Assembly: GCF_002043005.1 (NCBI RefSeq) | Contig: NZ_CP020330.1 | Location: forward strand, 2,312,001-2,376,000 | Length of the DNA: 64,000 nucleotides | Direction: 5' to 3' | DNA from: Martelella mediterranea DSM 17316 | GTDB taxonomy: Bacteria > Pseudomonadota > Alphaproteobacteria > Rhizobiales > Rhizobiaceae | Shown here: positions 49,122 through 59,109 of the stretch, piece after piece | Numbering within the stretch: the stretch's first letter is position 1 | Layout of the letters: the number at the start of each line of letters is the position of its first letter | Made by a program: the position numbers and the translations under genes | The notes under the pieces: generated by a model | Database searches by the model: none | Told to the model about the DNA's origin: nothing | What the model saw: only the letters and a program-made list of their open reading frames with translations

Positions 49122-49970
49122 TTATCGCACCAGCAGAACCGGGATCTTGCAGGCGCGCAGAACGGCCGTCGTGGTGGAGCCGATCACCAGCGTGCGGATG
49201 CGCGAATGGCCGTAGGCACCCATCACCAGAAGATCGGTCTTTTCCTCCGCGGTAACCTCCTCGATCACCGTTTCGGCGTGGCCGGGGCGGATGACGAGCC
49301 GGGCGGCGACATTGGCGGCCGCGAGCCGCTTGACGGCATCCGCCGCCTTTTGCGCCAGCTGGTCGCTCTCCTTGCAGACGGCAAGCAGCGTCACGTCGGT
49401 CTTTTCCAGGATCGGGCTTGAGGTTACCCGCTCCACCGCCTTTTCGGCGCTCGCGCCGCCATCATAGGCGATCAGCACCTTGTGGATCGGTTTGAACGCG
49501 CGGGCGGCAACGAAGACCGGGCGCTTGGCGGTGCGCACCGCCCGCTCCAGGTTGGAGCCGAGATGACCGGAGGCGAAATCCGCGCCTTCGCCACGCTTGC
49601 CGATCACGATCAGCCGCGAATCCGAGCCGACGTCCTCGATTGCCTCGACGAAATCGCCATTGCGCATCTTGGTGGTGACGGCGGTGACGCCTTCCACCGA
49701 AAGCCGCTCGACGGCGGCTTCCAGCAGCAGCCGGCCGCGCTGTTGCGCAAGCTTGGCATTCTGCGCATCCGCCTCGGCAAGCTCCTCCAGCAGCGCCGAC
49801 CGCGCGCCAAGGCCGATGGAGCCGGAGAGGTTGGTATGCGCCTGGCCACTGCGCTCCAGTACATGCACCAGCTCGACGGAGATGCCCAGTTGCCCGGCTA
49901 TCCATGCGGCATGGTCGCACACGCTTTCGGCATAATTCGAGGCATCGATGAAAGCTGTCAGCTTTTCCAT
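49122..49970 (-). CDS. Universal stress protein with two UspA domains
   Basis: The 282-residue protein is a tandem UspA fusion. The N-terminal domain starts LTAFIDASNYAESVCDHAAW, and the second contains KVLIAYDGGASAEKAVERV. The second domain has the ATP-binding GAYGHSRIRTLVIGSTT (G-2X-G-9X-G-S/T pattern); the first has VIGKRGEG. I chose the ATG at 49970 (AGGAGG 8 bases upstream) over one two codons earlier. It lies just after the SulP gene and is probably cotranscribed. Confidence 0.92.
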   Translation of the reverse strand: MEKLTAFIDASNYAESVCDHAAWIAGQLGISVELVHVLERSGQAHTNLSGSIGLGARSALLEELAEADAQNAKLAQQRGRLLLEAAVERLSVEGVTAVTTKMRNGDFVEAIEDVGSDSRLIVIGKRGEGADFASGHLGSNLERAVRTAKRPVFVAARAFKPIHKVLIAYDGGASAEKAVERVTSSPILEKTDVTLLAVCKESDQLAQKAADAVKRLAAANVAARLVIRPGHAETVIEEVTAEEKTDLLVMGAYGHSRIRTLVIGSTTTAVLRACKIPVLLVR

Positions 49971-49984
49971 TTCCATATCCTCCT

Positions 49985-51481
49985 CTAGTGGCCCTGTTGC
50001 TTCATGTATTCTTCGAGCGCGTCCGGCTTGTCGTGGACGGCGAGACGGTCGACGATCGTGGCGCTCGCCTCGTTGAGGCCGATAACCTCCACATCCGCGC
50101 CCTCGCGGCGGAATTTCATCACAACCATGTCCAGCGCCGCAACACTGGAAATATCCCAGATATGGGCGCGGGTGAGGTCGATCACCACTTTTTCAAGCAC
50201 TTCGCGGAAGTCGAAGGCGGCGTTGAAATCCTCCACCGAGGCGAAGAACAACTGTCCCTCCACATGGTAGGTCCGGGTCTTGCCGTCCTCGGAAAGCGCC
50301 GAACGCACGCCGAAGAACTGCGCGATCTTCCAGGCGAAGAAAATGCCGGAGAGCAGCACGCCGACGAGCACGCCGATGGCAAGGTTGTGGGTGGCGACCA
50401 CCACCGCGACCACCGCGATCATGACGACCGAGGAGGAACGCGGGTGATCCTTGAGGTTCCTGATCGAGGACCATGAGAAGGTGCCGATCGAGACCATGAT
50501 CATCACGGCCACCAGCGCCGGCATCGGGATCTGGCGCACCCACTGGTCGAGCACGACCACCAGGATCAGCAGCACCACGCCGGCGATGAAGGTCGAAAGC
50601 CGGCCGCGGCCGCCGGATTTGATGTTGATCATCGACTGGCCGATCATTGCGCAGCCGGCCATGCCGCCGATGAAGCCGGTGCAGAAATTGGCGATGCCCT
50701 GGCCGGCGCATTCCTGGTTGCGGTTGGAACGCGTGTCGGTCAGGTCGTCGATCAGCTGCGCGGTCATCAGGCTTTCCAAGAGGCCGACGACGGCGACGGC
50801 GAGCGAATAGGGCAGGATGATCAGCAGCGTTTCAAGCGTGAACGGCACCATCGGCAGGTGGAAGAACGGGAAGCTTTCCGGCAGTTCGCCCATATCGCCG
50901 ACATTGCGGACATCGAGGCCGAGGGCGACGGCGACGATGGTGATCGTGACGATCGCCACCAGCGGCGAGGGCACGGCCTTGGTGAAGCGCGGCAGGATGT
51001 AGATGATCGCGAGCGCACCTGCCACCAGAACATAAGTCATCGGCGTGACGTCGATCAGCTCCGGCAATTGCGCCATGAAGATCAGGATCGCCAGCGCATT
51101 GACGAAGCCGGTCATCACCGAGCGCGAGACGAAGCGCATCAGCGCGCCGAGTTTCAGCACCCCGAAGATCACCTGAATGACGCCGGCAAGCACGGTGGCG
51201 GCCAGCAGATATTCCAGCCCGTGGCCGGCGACCAGCGGCGTCATCAAGACGGCGGTGGCTGCCGTTGCCGCCGAGATCATGCCCGGACGGCCGCCGACAA
51301 AGGCGATGATCACCGCGATCGAGAACGAGGCGAACAGGCCGACCTTGGGGTCGACGCCGGCGATGATGGAAAAGGCGATGGCTTCCGGAATGAGCGCCAT
51401 CGCCACGACGAGGCCGGAGAGAATATCGGCACGCGGCGTGCCGAACCACTCGCGGCGGTACGTGGAGAGCGAAAATGACAT
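49985..51481 (-). CDS. SulP-family anion transporter with STAS domain
   Basis: The 498-residue protein has an N-terminal membrane domain of about 10-12 segments with the SulP signature ([21 protein letters not shown]), and a C-terminal cytoplasmic STAS domain from about residue 395. Bacterial members import sulfate, bicarbonate or dicarboxylates; the ion cannot be told from sequence. It is upstream of the universal stress protein gene on the same strand and divergent from ku. Confidence 0.92.
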   Translation of the reverse strand: MSFSLSTYRREWFGTPRADILSGLVVAMALIPEAIAFSIIAGVDPKVGLFASFSIAVIIAFVGGRPGMISAATAATAVLMTPLVAGHGLEYLLAATVLAGVIQVIFGVLKLGALMRFVSRSVMTGFVNALAILIFMAQLPELIDVTPMTYVLVAGALAIIYILPRFTKAVPSPLVAIVTITIVAVALGLDVRNVGDMGELPESFPFFHLPMVPFTLETLLIILPYSLAVAVVGLLESLMTAQLIDDLTDTRSNRNQECAGQGIANFCTGFIGGMAGCAMIGQSMINIKSGGRGRLSTFIAGVVLLILVVVLDQWVRQIPMPALVAVMIMVSIGTFSWSSIRNLKDHPRSSSVVMIAVVAVVVATHNLAIGVLVGVLLSGIFFAWKIAQFFGVRSALSEDGKTRTYHVEGQLFFASVEDFNAAFDFREVLEKVVIDLTRAHIWDISSVAALDMVVMKFRREGADVEVIGLNEASATIVDRLAVHDKPDALEEYMKQQGH

Positions 51482-51785
51482 GTATGGTCCCTGAAATACT
51501 GTTTGCGGCGGGCAGCGCCCGGCTTTGGGAGGAAACAGGTTTCAACGGTTGTCCGGCGGATCGGCGGCCGGAAGAGCCACCCGGATTTTCACCGGGTCCG
51601 GGGTTCAATGCGGCTTTCAATAGCGGGGAGCCGGGCCGGGGGCAAGGTTCGGGCGCGCAAAATATGGCGGAAATGCGCCAGCCGGACGGCCTAAGCGACA
51701 TTTGGCCCCTAACGCCTTGGGGAACCAAAGGCCCTGCCTCCCCGTTGCAATCGCGTAAAGAGTATTTGTATCCGGAGCATGGACC
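51482..51785. other. 304-bp divergent region between the sulP-type gene and ku
   Basis: No gene is supported. It holds the EcfG-type promoter of ku near its right end and must contain the promoter of the minus-strand transporter. Its left part (to about 51660) is GC-rich with no recognised motif. Confidence 0.5.
51721..51746 (+). promoter_or_regulatory. EcfG (general stress sigma) promoter of ku-ligD
   Basis: GGAAC (51721-51725) and CGTT (51743-51746) are separated by 17 bases, the consensus for EcfG/RpoE2 promoters in alphaproteobacteria. It lies 40 bases before the ku start. Stress-sigma control of ku and ligD is known in Sinorhizobium, which supports the call. Confidence 0.75.
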
Positions 51786-52679
51786 ATGGCCTCGAGAGCG
51801 ATTTGGAAAGGGCAGATGCGGTTGTCGCTGGTGTCGATCGCGGTGGAACTTCATTCGGCCACCAGCCGGGCGTCCAATATATCCTTTCGCCAGATCCATA
51901 GGCCCACGGGCAAGAGGGTGCGTTATGAGAAGGTGGTCGAGGGCGTCGGGCCGGTCGATGCCGACGATATCGTCAAGGGTTACGAGCAGAATGACGAGTA
52001 TATCCTGATCGACCCCGAGGAAGTGGACGCGATCAAGCTAGAGACCAAGAAAACCTTCGAACTGGTGCAATTCGTCGGCTCCTGCGAAATCCCGCCGATC
52101 TATTACGACAAACCCTATTATATCGTACCCGCCGATGATCTGGCGGAGGACGCCTACCGGGTGATCCGCGATGCGCTGAGGCGCTCGGAGAAGACCGCGC
52201 TTGGCCAGCTCACCATGCGCGGCAAGGAGTATCTCGCCGCCGTGCGCCCCTGCGGCGACGGGTTGCTGCTGGAGACGCTGCATTACGCCGACGAGATCCG
52301 CAATGCCGATCCGCTGTTCTCGTCGATCGAGGACGAGGCGAGCGACGACGAATTGCTTGAGGTCGCCACCTCGCTGATCGAGCGCAAGAGCGCGCCGTTC
52401 AAGGCGGAGAACTATCACGACCACTATCGCGAGGCGCTGACGGAGCTGTTGAAGGCCAAGCAGAAGAACCGCAAGACCCCGCGTGCCAGCGCCGACGAGA
52501 AGGACCGCGGCTCCGGCACCAGCGACAATGTGGTGGACCTGATGAGCGCGTTGAAGAAGAGCCTGGACGGCGCGAAATCCGGCAAATCCTCGTCCACCGC
52601 CAAGCGCGGTACGGCGGCGAAGAAGACCTCCGGAAACAAGTCATCGACAAAATCCACAGGCCGCAAGAAGGCATCGTGA
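51786..52679 (+). CDS. ku: Non-homologous end-joining protein Ku
   Basis: Ku homodimers ring DNA ends and recruit LigD for break repair without a template. The 297-residue protein starts RAIWKGQMRLSLVSIAVEL, with FRQIHRPTGKRVRYEKVVEG and QLTMRGKEYLAAVRPCGDGLLLETL, all family-typical. The C-terminal tail (from about residue 235) is Lys/Ser-rich and likely binds DNA and LigD. It ends one base before ligD, so the pair is cotranscribed from an EcfG-type promoter. Confidence 0.96.
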   Translation: MASRAIWKGQMRLSLVSIAVELHSATSRASNISFRQIHRPTGKRVRYEKVVEGVGPVDADDIVKGYEQNDEYILIDPEEVDAIKLETKKTFELVQFVGSCEIPPIYYDKPYYIVPADDLAEDAYRVIRDALRRSEKTALGQLTMRGKEYLAAVRPCGDGLLLETLHYADEIRNADPLFSSIEDEASDDELLEVATSLIERKSAPFKAENYHDHYREALTELLKAKQKNRKTPRASADEKDRGSGTSDNVVDLMSALKKSLDGAKSGKSSSTAKRGTAAKKTSGNKSSTKSTGRKKAS

Positions 52680-52680
52680 C

Positions 52681-55173
52681 ATGGCCGCCCCCGACACGCT
52701 TGCCGAATACGAAACCCGTCGCGACTTTGAAAAGACGAAGGAGCCCAAGCGCGGCCGCGCCCGCAAGAGCCGCTCCGGCGACCTCAAATTCGTGGTGCAG
52801 AAGCACGACGCCCGCCGGCTGCATTTCGATTTCCGGCTGGAGTGGGACGGCGTGCTTTTAAGCTGGGCGGTCACCCGGGGCCCGAGCGACGACCCCGGCG
52901 AAAAGCGGCTGGCGGTGCGCACCGAGGACCATCCACTCGACTATGCCGATTTCGAGGGCACCATTCCCAAGGGGCAATATGGCGGTGGCACGGTGATGGT
53001 GTGGGACACCGGAAGCTGGGAGCCGCTGCATGACCCTGATGAGGGGCTGAAGCAGGGCAAGCTGCATTTCCGCCTGAAGGGCGAGCGCATGCAGGGCGGC
53101 TGGGCGCTGGTGAGGATGCGCGGCCGGCGCGGCGAGAAGCGCGAGAACTGGCTGCTGATCAAGGAGCGCGACGACAAGGCCGGTGAGGAGCCCGACCGGC
53201 TGACGGAGGACTTCGAGGACAGCGTCACCACCGGCCGCTCCTTCAGCGAGATCGAAGCCGGCCACGATGTGTGGAAACGCCGCACGAAAAAGCCCACTGA
53301 CAAGCAGGAACCGCAGAAGAAAAAGCCGCGCGTAAAGGCGAAATTCCCCGCCTTCCGCAAACCCCAGCTCGCCACGCTCTATGATGAAGCGCCCGACGGC
53401 GAGGACTGGATCCACGAAACCAAGTTTGACGGCTACCGCTGCATCGCCGCCCTCAGCAATGGCGAGGCGCGGTTCTACACCCGCTCCGGCAAGGACTGGA
53501 CGGAGAAATATGGCGATCTGGCCGAGGCCTTCGCGCCGCTTGAGGGCGAAAGCCTGCTGATTGACGGCGAGATCATGGCGGCCTCGGTGCCGAAGGATGG
53601 CTCCGCCTTTTCCGCCCTGCAGGCAGCGCTTCAGGATGGCGCGCCGCTGATTTTCTACGTCTTCGACATTCTGGAGCGCGACGGCAAATCGCTGACCGAC
53701 CTGCCGCTGAGCGAGCGCAAACAGGCGCTGGAGGAGGCGCTGTCGCCGCTCGATACCGAAAAGGGGCCGATCCGGCTTTCCACTTGGGTCGAGGGCGATG
53801 GCCGGGATATCCTGGCAAAAATCTGCAAGGCCGGCGGCGAGGGGATCGTGTCGAAGCGGGCGGATGCGCGCTATCGCCACACCCGCACCAGCGCGTGGCG
53901 CAAGATAAAATGCTCGCGCCGGCAGGAATTCGTGATCGGCGGCTATTCGCCGTCTACGAAGAAAGGCCGGCCCTTTGCCTCGCTCCTCATCGGCCAGTAT
54001 GATGATGACGGCGTGTTCTGCTATCGCGGCCGCGTCGGCACGGGGTTTGACGAGAAAACGCTGGATGATCTCGGCGACCGGCTGAAGCGCCTTGCCCGCA
54101 AGACCGCGCCTTTTGCCGAGGTGCCGCGCGCGATTGCCCGCGATGCGCGCTGGGTGACGCCGAAGCTTGCGGCGGAGATCGATTTCGCCGAGTTCACCGC
54201 CGATGGCCATGTCCGCCACGGCGCGTTTCTGGGCTTGAGAGAGGACAAGGAGGCTGGCGCGGTGCAGGCGGAGAAAGCGAAGGGCGACAAAGTCGCCGGC
54301 ATCGAAATCACCCATCCGGACCGCCAGCTTTACGGCAAGGCCGGCGTCACCAAGGCCGATGTCGCGCGCCATTACGCGGCGGTCGGCAGCCGCATGCTGG
54401 AGATCGCCGGCCGCCGCCCGGTCTCTCTGTTTCGCTGCCCGTCGGGTATCGATGGCGAGAGCTTTTTCCAGAAACACGCAGGCAAGGGCTTTCCCGACGA
54501 ACTCGCCCGCATCGACATCGAGGAGAAGGACGGCGACACCGGCGAATATCTCTATGCGAAGGATGTGACGGGCTTTGTCGCCGCAGCCCAGATGGGCACG
54601 ATCGAGTTTCACGGCTGGGGCGCGCGCGCCGACAGGATCGAAGCGCCCGACCGGCTGATCTTCGACCTCGACCCGGATGAGGGCCTTGGCTTTACTGAGA
54701 CGAAGAAGGCCGCCTTCGAGATGCGCGAAGCGCTTTCCGACATCGGCCTCAAATCGACCGCCATGGTCACCGGCGGCAAGGGCATCCACGTCATCGTGCC
54801 GTTGAAACGGACGGTGAGCTGGGACACGGTCAAGGCCTTCGCCAGGACCTTCGCCCATATGATGGCCGAAGAAGACCCCGAACGCTACATCGCCACCATG
54901 TCGAAGGAAAAGCGCAAGAACCGCATCTTCATCGACTGGCTCCGCAACGAACGCGGCGCCACCGCCATCCTCCCCTATTCCCTCCGCGCCCGCCCGAACG
55001 CCTCCGTGGCAACCCCCGTGACCTGGGAGGAACTGAACGACCTGAAAAGCGCCGCGACGTTCACGATCGGCGATATGGCAGGGCGGCTGAAGGGCAGGGA
55101 CCCGGCGCTGGCGGTGAAGCCGCAGACGCTGGGGAAGGCGGTGATTGGAAGGCTGGAGAAGCGGGTGGGGTGA
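52681..55173 (+). CDS. ligD: ATP-dependent DNA ligase D (phosphoesterase-ligase-polymerase)
   Basis: LigD processes and seals double-strand breaks with Ku. The 830-residue protein has three domains in the alphaproteobacterial order. The 3'-phosphoesterase (about 20-190) carries FVVQKHDARRLHFDFRLEWD. The ligase (about 220-530) has the nucleotidyl Lys in ETKFDGYR and SKRADARYRHTRTSAWRKIK. The polymerase (about 545-830) has FDLDPDEGLGF acidic residues and GGKGIHVIVPL. It follows ku by one base. The base composition changes sharply just after its stop. Confidence 0.96.
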   Translation: MAAPDTLAEYETRRDFEKTKEPKRGRARKSRSGDLKFVVQKHDARRLHFDFRLEWDGVLLSWAVTRGPSDDPGEKRLAVRTEDHPLDYADFEGTIPKGQYGGGTVMVWDTGSWEPLHDPDEGLKQGKLHFRLKGERMQGGWALVRMRGRRGEKRENWLLIKERDDKAGEEPDRLTEDFEDSVTTGRSFSEIEAGHDVWKRRTKKPTDKQEPQKKKPRVKAKFPAFRKPQLATLYDEAPDGEDWIHETKFDGYRCIAALSNGEARFYTRSGKDWTEKYGDLAEAFAPLEGESLLIDGEIMAASVPKDGSAFSALQAALQDGAPLIFYVFDILERDGKSLTDLPLSERKQALEEALSPLDTEKGPIRLSTWVEGDGRDILAKICKAGGEGIVSKRADARYRHTRTSAWRKIKCSRRQEFVIGGYSPSTKKGRPFASLLIGQYDDDGVFCYRGRVGTGFDEKTLDDLGDRLKRLARKTAPFAEVPRAIARDARWVTPKLAAEIDFAEFTADGHVRHGAFLGLREDKEAGAVQAEKAKGDKVAGIEITHPDRQLYGKAGVTKADVARHYAAVGSRMLEIAGRRPVSLFRCPSGIDGESFFQKHAGKGFPDELARIDIEEKDGDTGEYLYAKDVTGFVAAAQMGTIEFHGWGARADRIEAPDRLIFDLDPDEGLGFTETKKAAFEMREALSDIGLKSTAMVTGGKGIHVIVPLKRTVSWDTVKAFARTFAHMMAEEDPERYIATMSKEKRKNRIFIDWLRNERGATAILPYSLRARPNASVATPVTWEELNDLKSAATFTIGDMAGRLKGRDPALAVKPQTLGKAVIGRLEKRVG

Positions 55174-55182
55174 GGGGATGGA

Positions 55183-55503
55183 ATGGAGCTGGGGGGACTT
55201 TCGGGTTTAGAACCAGCGATTAGCGAAGCGGACATTCCTGCTTGGAAGGTGCATCGTCACACCTGGCCTATGGCAGGCTTTGGGCCTGAAGTCCTGATGC
55301 TGCGGTGCAGCTTTCCTAAAGCAGACATTGATGGACCACCAATGCTGACGGTTCAACCTATGATAAACCTGCCAGATTTGCTCAGAGGTGTCAGCGCCAA
55401 CCGACTAATCTCGGGCGAATCAATAGATCCGACGAACCGTGGCTATTTTCGAATTCAGGAGGCCGTGGAAGCATCCAGATATTGGTATTTGCCGAATTCT
55501 TGA
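55183..55503 (+). CDS. Small protein of unknown function at the start of the AT-richer insert
   Basis: The 106-residue frame has GAGGGG 5 bases before its ATG and starts 9 bases after ligD. It has no signal peptide or membrane segment and no family I recognise; PMAGFGPEVLMLRCSFPKAD and LPDLLRGVSANRLISGE look protein-like. It ends 40 bases before the preferred start of the HD/ATPase gene and overlaps its longer frame. It could be a partner protein, or the displaced N-terminus of that gene through a frameshift. Confidence 0.5.
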   Translation: MELGGLSGLEPAISEADIPAWKVHRHTWPMAGFGPEVLMLRCSFPKADIDGPPMLTVQPMINLPDLLRGVSANRLISGESIDPTNRGYFRIQEAVEASRYWYLPNS

Positions 55504-55543
55504 TCCGCTGTTACCTGTTGGCGACGCCAAGGAAAGGGAAGAG

Positions 55544-58186
55544 ATGTTTCCAGTATCGGTTATAAACTCCAGCTTGTGGAGTAGTGCATTCAGGGATCAA
55601 TCAGATCACAGCGATGTCATTCAGCGGCTTATAACGTCCCTAACCATCATGAGATCGAAGGCTGGCCAGCTATCGTCACTCGTCCGAGCAGATTTTCCTG
55701 ATCTAACAGCACACGATGTTTCCCATTTGGATGCATTGTGGGAAGTCGGAAGTACGATTTGTGGGCCAAGTTATCCGATCAACCCACTCGAAGGTTTCAT
55801 TCTCGGTGCCTCCATTTTGCTGCACGATACAGCTCTTAGTTTCACCGCGTATGAGGGCGGTGCTGATAAACTTCGTGAGACTACTGTTTGGAAAGACAAC
55901 TATAGTTTTTATCATCGATCCAATCGAAGCGGTGATGATGAAGTTGCTCGAAATAACGCAGATTTTGCGACTGTTCGGTATCTTCATGCATCTGAATGCC
56001 GAGAGCTTGCAGTAAGAGAGTGGCGTAGAGATGACCGCAACGGGGAATACCTAATTGACGATGCTCATTTGAGAAATCACTATGGAGAGTTGATCGGTGA
56101 CATCGCTGGCTCCCATCATTGGGATATTGACCATGTGGCCGATCATTTCAACGAACAAAAGAATCCGACTGGCGAGCTTCCACCGTCTTGGGTCGTTCAT
56201 CCTCTAAAGTTGGCATGTATCCTGCGTTGCGCTGACGCCGGCCATATCGATGGCAGAAGAGCACCAGATTTCCTATTGTCGGTCCTAGCGCGCAACCGCG
56301 TCTCTCAAAGCCATTGGCTTGCACAGAACTACCTGAGCAGGTTGTGCGAGCATCAGGCGGACCGCTCTGGGCAAACGCTCTCAATCAATTCTACTAGGCC
56401 CTTCAAAGCCACAGAAGCACCAGCTTGGTGGGTAGCGAAAGAAGCTATCGATATTTTGTCTAAAGAAATCCGAGATAGTAACAAAGTCTTAGCGGACTAC
56501 GAACGGCCTAATGCTCCGGCGTTTAAACGCAAGTTCGTCTACGGAGCTGAAGACACTGCGAGTCTGACTTTGCTCGTCACTACGCAGGGCTGGCACCCAA
56601 CTGAGGCGAAAGTAAAGATTGGAAATGTTGAGTCGGTTGTGACTCAGCTTGGGGGGGATCAACTGTATGACGGTCAAACAAAGTTTGGCGTTGTTCTAAG
56701 AGAATTAATTCAAAACGCCAGAGATGCGATCTGTGCACGCCAAATCATTGAGCCGACATTCAAGAATGGTGCGGTTAAAGTTTCGCTTGAAAAATCAGAC
56801 GATGGGTGGGTTCTGGTTGTTAAAGATAACGGTGTCGGTATGTCCGAGTCCACACTAACTGGGCATCTACTAGACTTCGGTTCAAGTTTCTGGAAGTCGC
56901 AGCTGATACAGTCTGAATGGCCAGGGTTACTTTCGTCAAGTTTCCAATCTTCAGGTAGATTTGGAATTGGCTTTTTTTCATCATTCATGATTGCTAACTC
57001 TTTAACCATATCATCGCGGCGGTTCTCGTCTGACATCACGAGCTTTAGGACACTTGAATTCCAGAATGGTATGACGCTCCGACCACTTCTTTCGTCAACG
57101 CTACCGCCCGATGTTAGCACCGATCTGTCCACCCGCGTTGCTGTCAAGTTAAACAGTGGTTTAGTCAATCAGTTGGGAGAAGTCTTGATGTTTGATGGCG
57201 GACACAGAGACCGGCGTACTGTTCCATTTTGTGATTTTTTGGGTGCGACAACTGCATTGCTCGATGTTCCGGTTTATTATCTGAACGAATCCGATCAGAG
57301 TGTGTTGCTTCCGAGTATGCCGGATCAGTTAGCCGACCATGCGATCGTACTTGATTGGATTTCCACTCTTAATGCGCACGAATATGGAGAAAAAATTAGC
57401 GAGCACATTGATCCGGAACGCGACTTAACTCGCTTGCGATATGTATACGACAATGAAAAGAAGGTGGGCTTGGCCGCGTTGGACATAGGTTATCGACAAG
57501 GATACTATTATTCCCACGGAATGGTGGGTATCTCGGGCCTTATATCTCTGGATGACGGTGGAAACAGCAACATCATTGGTGCGGTGAGTGTGCCACCCTC
57601 TGGAGCGGCACGAGAAACCCGAACAGACAACTGGATTCGCGCAATTGCGCACGCTTCGGCAAGTGCTTGGCTAGTCGAACAGGTAAGTATCCTAGCTGGA
57701 ATGGACATCCAACTAAAAGATATTCAAGACACTATTCAGAACGTTGTTGGATGGGGCTTCGATGCGTACCCTATTTGGAAAGAGAACCAGTTCATGTTGG
57801 ATGGAGAGGTTCACTTGGTAAAAAACTCTGATCTACTTGGTTTTGTCGGCAGCCGAACGATACTGTTTAACATAGATTTAAGGAGACACATGCGTCCAAA
57901 TCAAGTAAATCAGCATATTTGGCTTGGACCCTCTGGATACAAAAGAAACTTTGACGACGAAATTCTATATTTAAATGAATTCACCATTCTGTCAGGCGAT
58001 GACTATTGGGATGCAGATTACTCCAACCCTGATCTGGCCAATCAAAACTGTCTGATTGGATACTTCGAGAGATACATCCAATCTCAAGGATGCAGGTCTC
58101 GATGGGAAGAAGTCACCAGATCGATAAAAGATGAGGATGGTGGTGAGCGCGAGGTACGATACCTGGCACTAAACATTGAGCAATAG
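55544..58186 (+). CDS. HD-domain plus Hsp90-like ATPase protein (accessory)
   Basis: The ATG at 55544, behind an AAGGAAAGGGAAG stretch, gives 880 residues; a GTG at 55439 would give 915. The N-terminal part is an HD hydrolase-like domain: HDVSHLD (about 57-63), SILLHDTALS (H94, D95), HHWD and ILRCADAGHID. The middle has a GHKL/Hsp90-type ATPase: N box LRELIQNARDAI (about 385), G1 VKDNGVGMS (about 425), G2 GRFGIGFFSSF (about 470). The C-terminal ~260 residues are unassigned. Base composition is lower (27/60 GC in the line at 55921; 37/60 in ligD at 54001). Role unknown; the HD-ATPase pairing suggests ATP-controlled hydrolysis of a nucleotide or nucleic acid. Confidence 0.8.
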   Translation: MFPVSVINSSLWSSAFRDQSDHSDVIQRLITSLTIMRSKAGQLSSLVRADFPDLTAHDVSHLDALWEVGSTICGPSYPINPLEGFILGASILLHDTALSFTAYEGGADKLRETTVWKDNYSFYHRSNRSGDDEVARNNADFATVRYLHASECRELAVREWRRDDRNGEYLIDDAHLRNHYGELIGDIAGSHHWDIDHVADHFNEQKNPTGELPPSWVVHPLKLACILRCADAGHIDGRRAPDFLLSVLARNRVSQSHWLAQNYLSRLCEHQADRSGQTLSINSTRPFKATEAPAWWVAKEAIDILSKEIRDSNKVLADYERPNAPAFKRKFVYGAEDTASLTLLVTTQGWHPTEAKVKIGNVESVVTQLGGDQLYDGQTKFGVVLRELIQNARDAICARQIIEPTFKNGAVKVSLEKSDDGWVLVVKDNGVGMSESTLTGHLLDFGSSFWKSQLIQSEWPGLLSSSFQSSGRFGIGFFSSFMIANSLTISSRRFSSDITSFRTLEFQNGMTLRPLLSSTLPPDVSTDLSTRVAVKLNSGLVNQLGEVLMFDGGHRDRRTVPFCDFLGATTALLDVPVYYLNESDQSVLLPSMPDQLADHAIVLDWISTLNAHEYGEKISEHIDPERDLTRLRYVYDNEKKVGLAALDIGYRQGYYYSHGMVGISGLISLDDGGNSNIIGAVSVPPSGAARETRTDNWIRAIAHASASAWLVEQVSILAGMDIQLKDIQDTIQNVVGWGFDAYPIWKENQFMLDGEVHLVKNSDLLGFVGSRTILFNIDLRRHMRPNQVNQHIWLGPSGYKRNFDDEILYLNEFTILSGDDYWDADYSNPDLANQNCLIGYFERYIQSQGCRSRWEEVTRSIKDEDGGEREVRYLALNIEQ

Positions 58187-58423
58187 ATGCGCGTATGCGG
58201 ACAGGTGCACTCGACCAAGTTGATTGAAGTCTTGGACAGAGGTTTGTGTCAACAATGTCAGCTTTCTGCCTCGGGTCTTGGAATGCTTGTTATTGCAACG
58301 AACGAAAGCTCTCCGCCCGCTCCAGACATTTTTTCGACCCGCCACGGACGGCAGCTTTGCAAACCGGGCCGAGAACTCTTGAGCGTCCGAAACGAAGGTG
58401 CGGAGCGGACTGAGCTCTTCTCT

Positions 58424-59086
58424 TCACCCCCCAAGCGCCGCCCCCACCAGCGCCTTGGCATCGGCGCTATCCCATTCCGCCGGCCCGTTCATCGCGCCCA
58501 GCAAACACCCGTTCTCATCGATCAGCACCGTCGACGGCAGGCCGAAGGCCAGGCCTTGCTTTTTCAGGGTGTTGAAGGTCGTCATGGTTTCGTCGCGGTA
58601 GAAGGCGAGGGCGTTTATGCCGATGTCTTCGAGGAAGCGGAGCGGTTTTTCGTCGGTTCCGGTGTCGATGTTGACGGCGACTACCTCGAAGTTTTCGCCG
58701 CCCATATCGGCCTCCAGCCGGTCGAGCGCCGGCATTTCCTCGCGGCAGGGGATGCACCATGTGGCCCAGAGGTTCATCAGCACGGTCTTGCCGGAAAGGT
58801 CTTCAAGCGCGGTTTCGCCGTCGCTGTCGCGGAAGGCGAGGTTCGGGAGCTTTTGCGGCTTTTCGGCGGGGATGAAGGCGGCGACTTCGCCGATCGCGAG
58901 CGGCTTCAGGCGTTCGGCGGTCTCGGCGGCGGGTTTGCACTGGCTTTCGGCGAGATCGCCCATGCCATTGCCAGTCACGGCGTTTTTCACGTATACCGCG
59001 ACGGCGCCGGCAATCAGGCCAGCGGCAAGCGCGATTAGAACCAGTTTGGCGGAGACCGGGCTTTTGCGGCTCTTCTTCTCTGTCAT
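58424..59086 (-). CDS. tlpA: TlpA-like thiol:disulfide oxidoreductase
   Basis: TlpA is a membrane-anchored periplasmic thioredoxin that keeps cytochrome oxidase and cytochrome c maturation thiols reduced. The 220-residue protein has one N-terminal membrane segment (about 14-33) and a thioredoxin fold with the active site [11 protein letters not shown] and the cis-Pro segment GLPSTVLID. Two Cys are in the motif and a further one near residue 50. It is divergent from argH, a common rhizobial pairing. Confidence 0.93.
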   Translation of the reverse strand: MTEKKSRKSPVSAKLVLIALAAGLIAGAVAVYVKNAVTGNGMGDLAESQCKPAAETAERLKPLAIGEVAAFIPAEKPQKLPNLAFRDSDGETALEDLSGKTVLMNLWATWCIPCREEMPALDRLEADMGGENFEVVAVNIDTGTDEKPLRFLEDIGINALAFYRDETMTTFNTLKKQGLAFGLPSTVLIDENGCLLGAMNGPAEWDSADAKALVGAALGG

Positions 59087-59109
59087 GTCATTCTCCAGAT
59101 AGGCACTTC

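Noticed and set aside
58187..59038. A plus-strand frame starting directly after the HD-ATPase stop, with a Cys-rich start (CGQ...CQQC)
   Set aside because: Beyond about 58420 it runs antisense to tlpA. The first ~78 codons could be a remnant gene in the insert, but there is no ribosome site or recognisable domain, so it was not listed as a gene.
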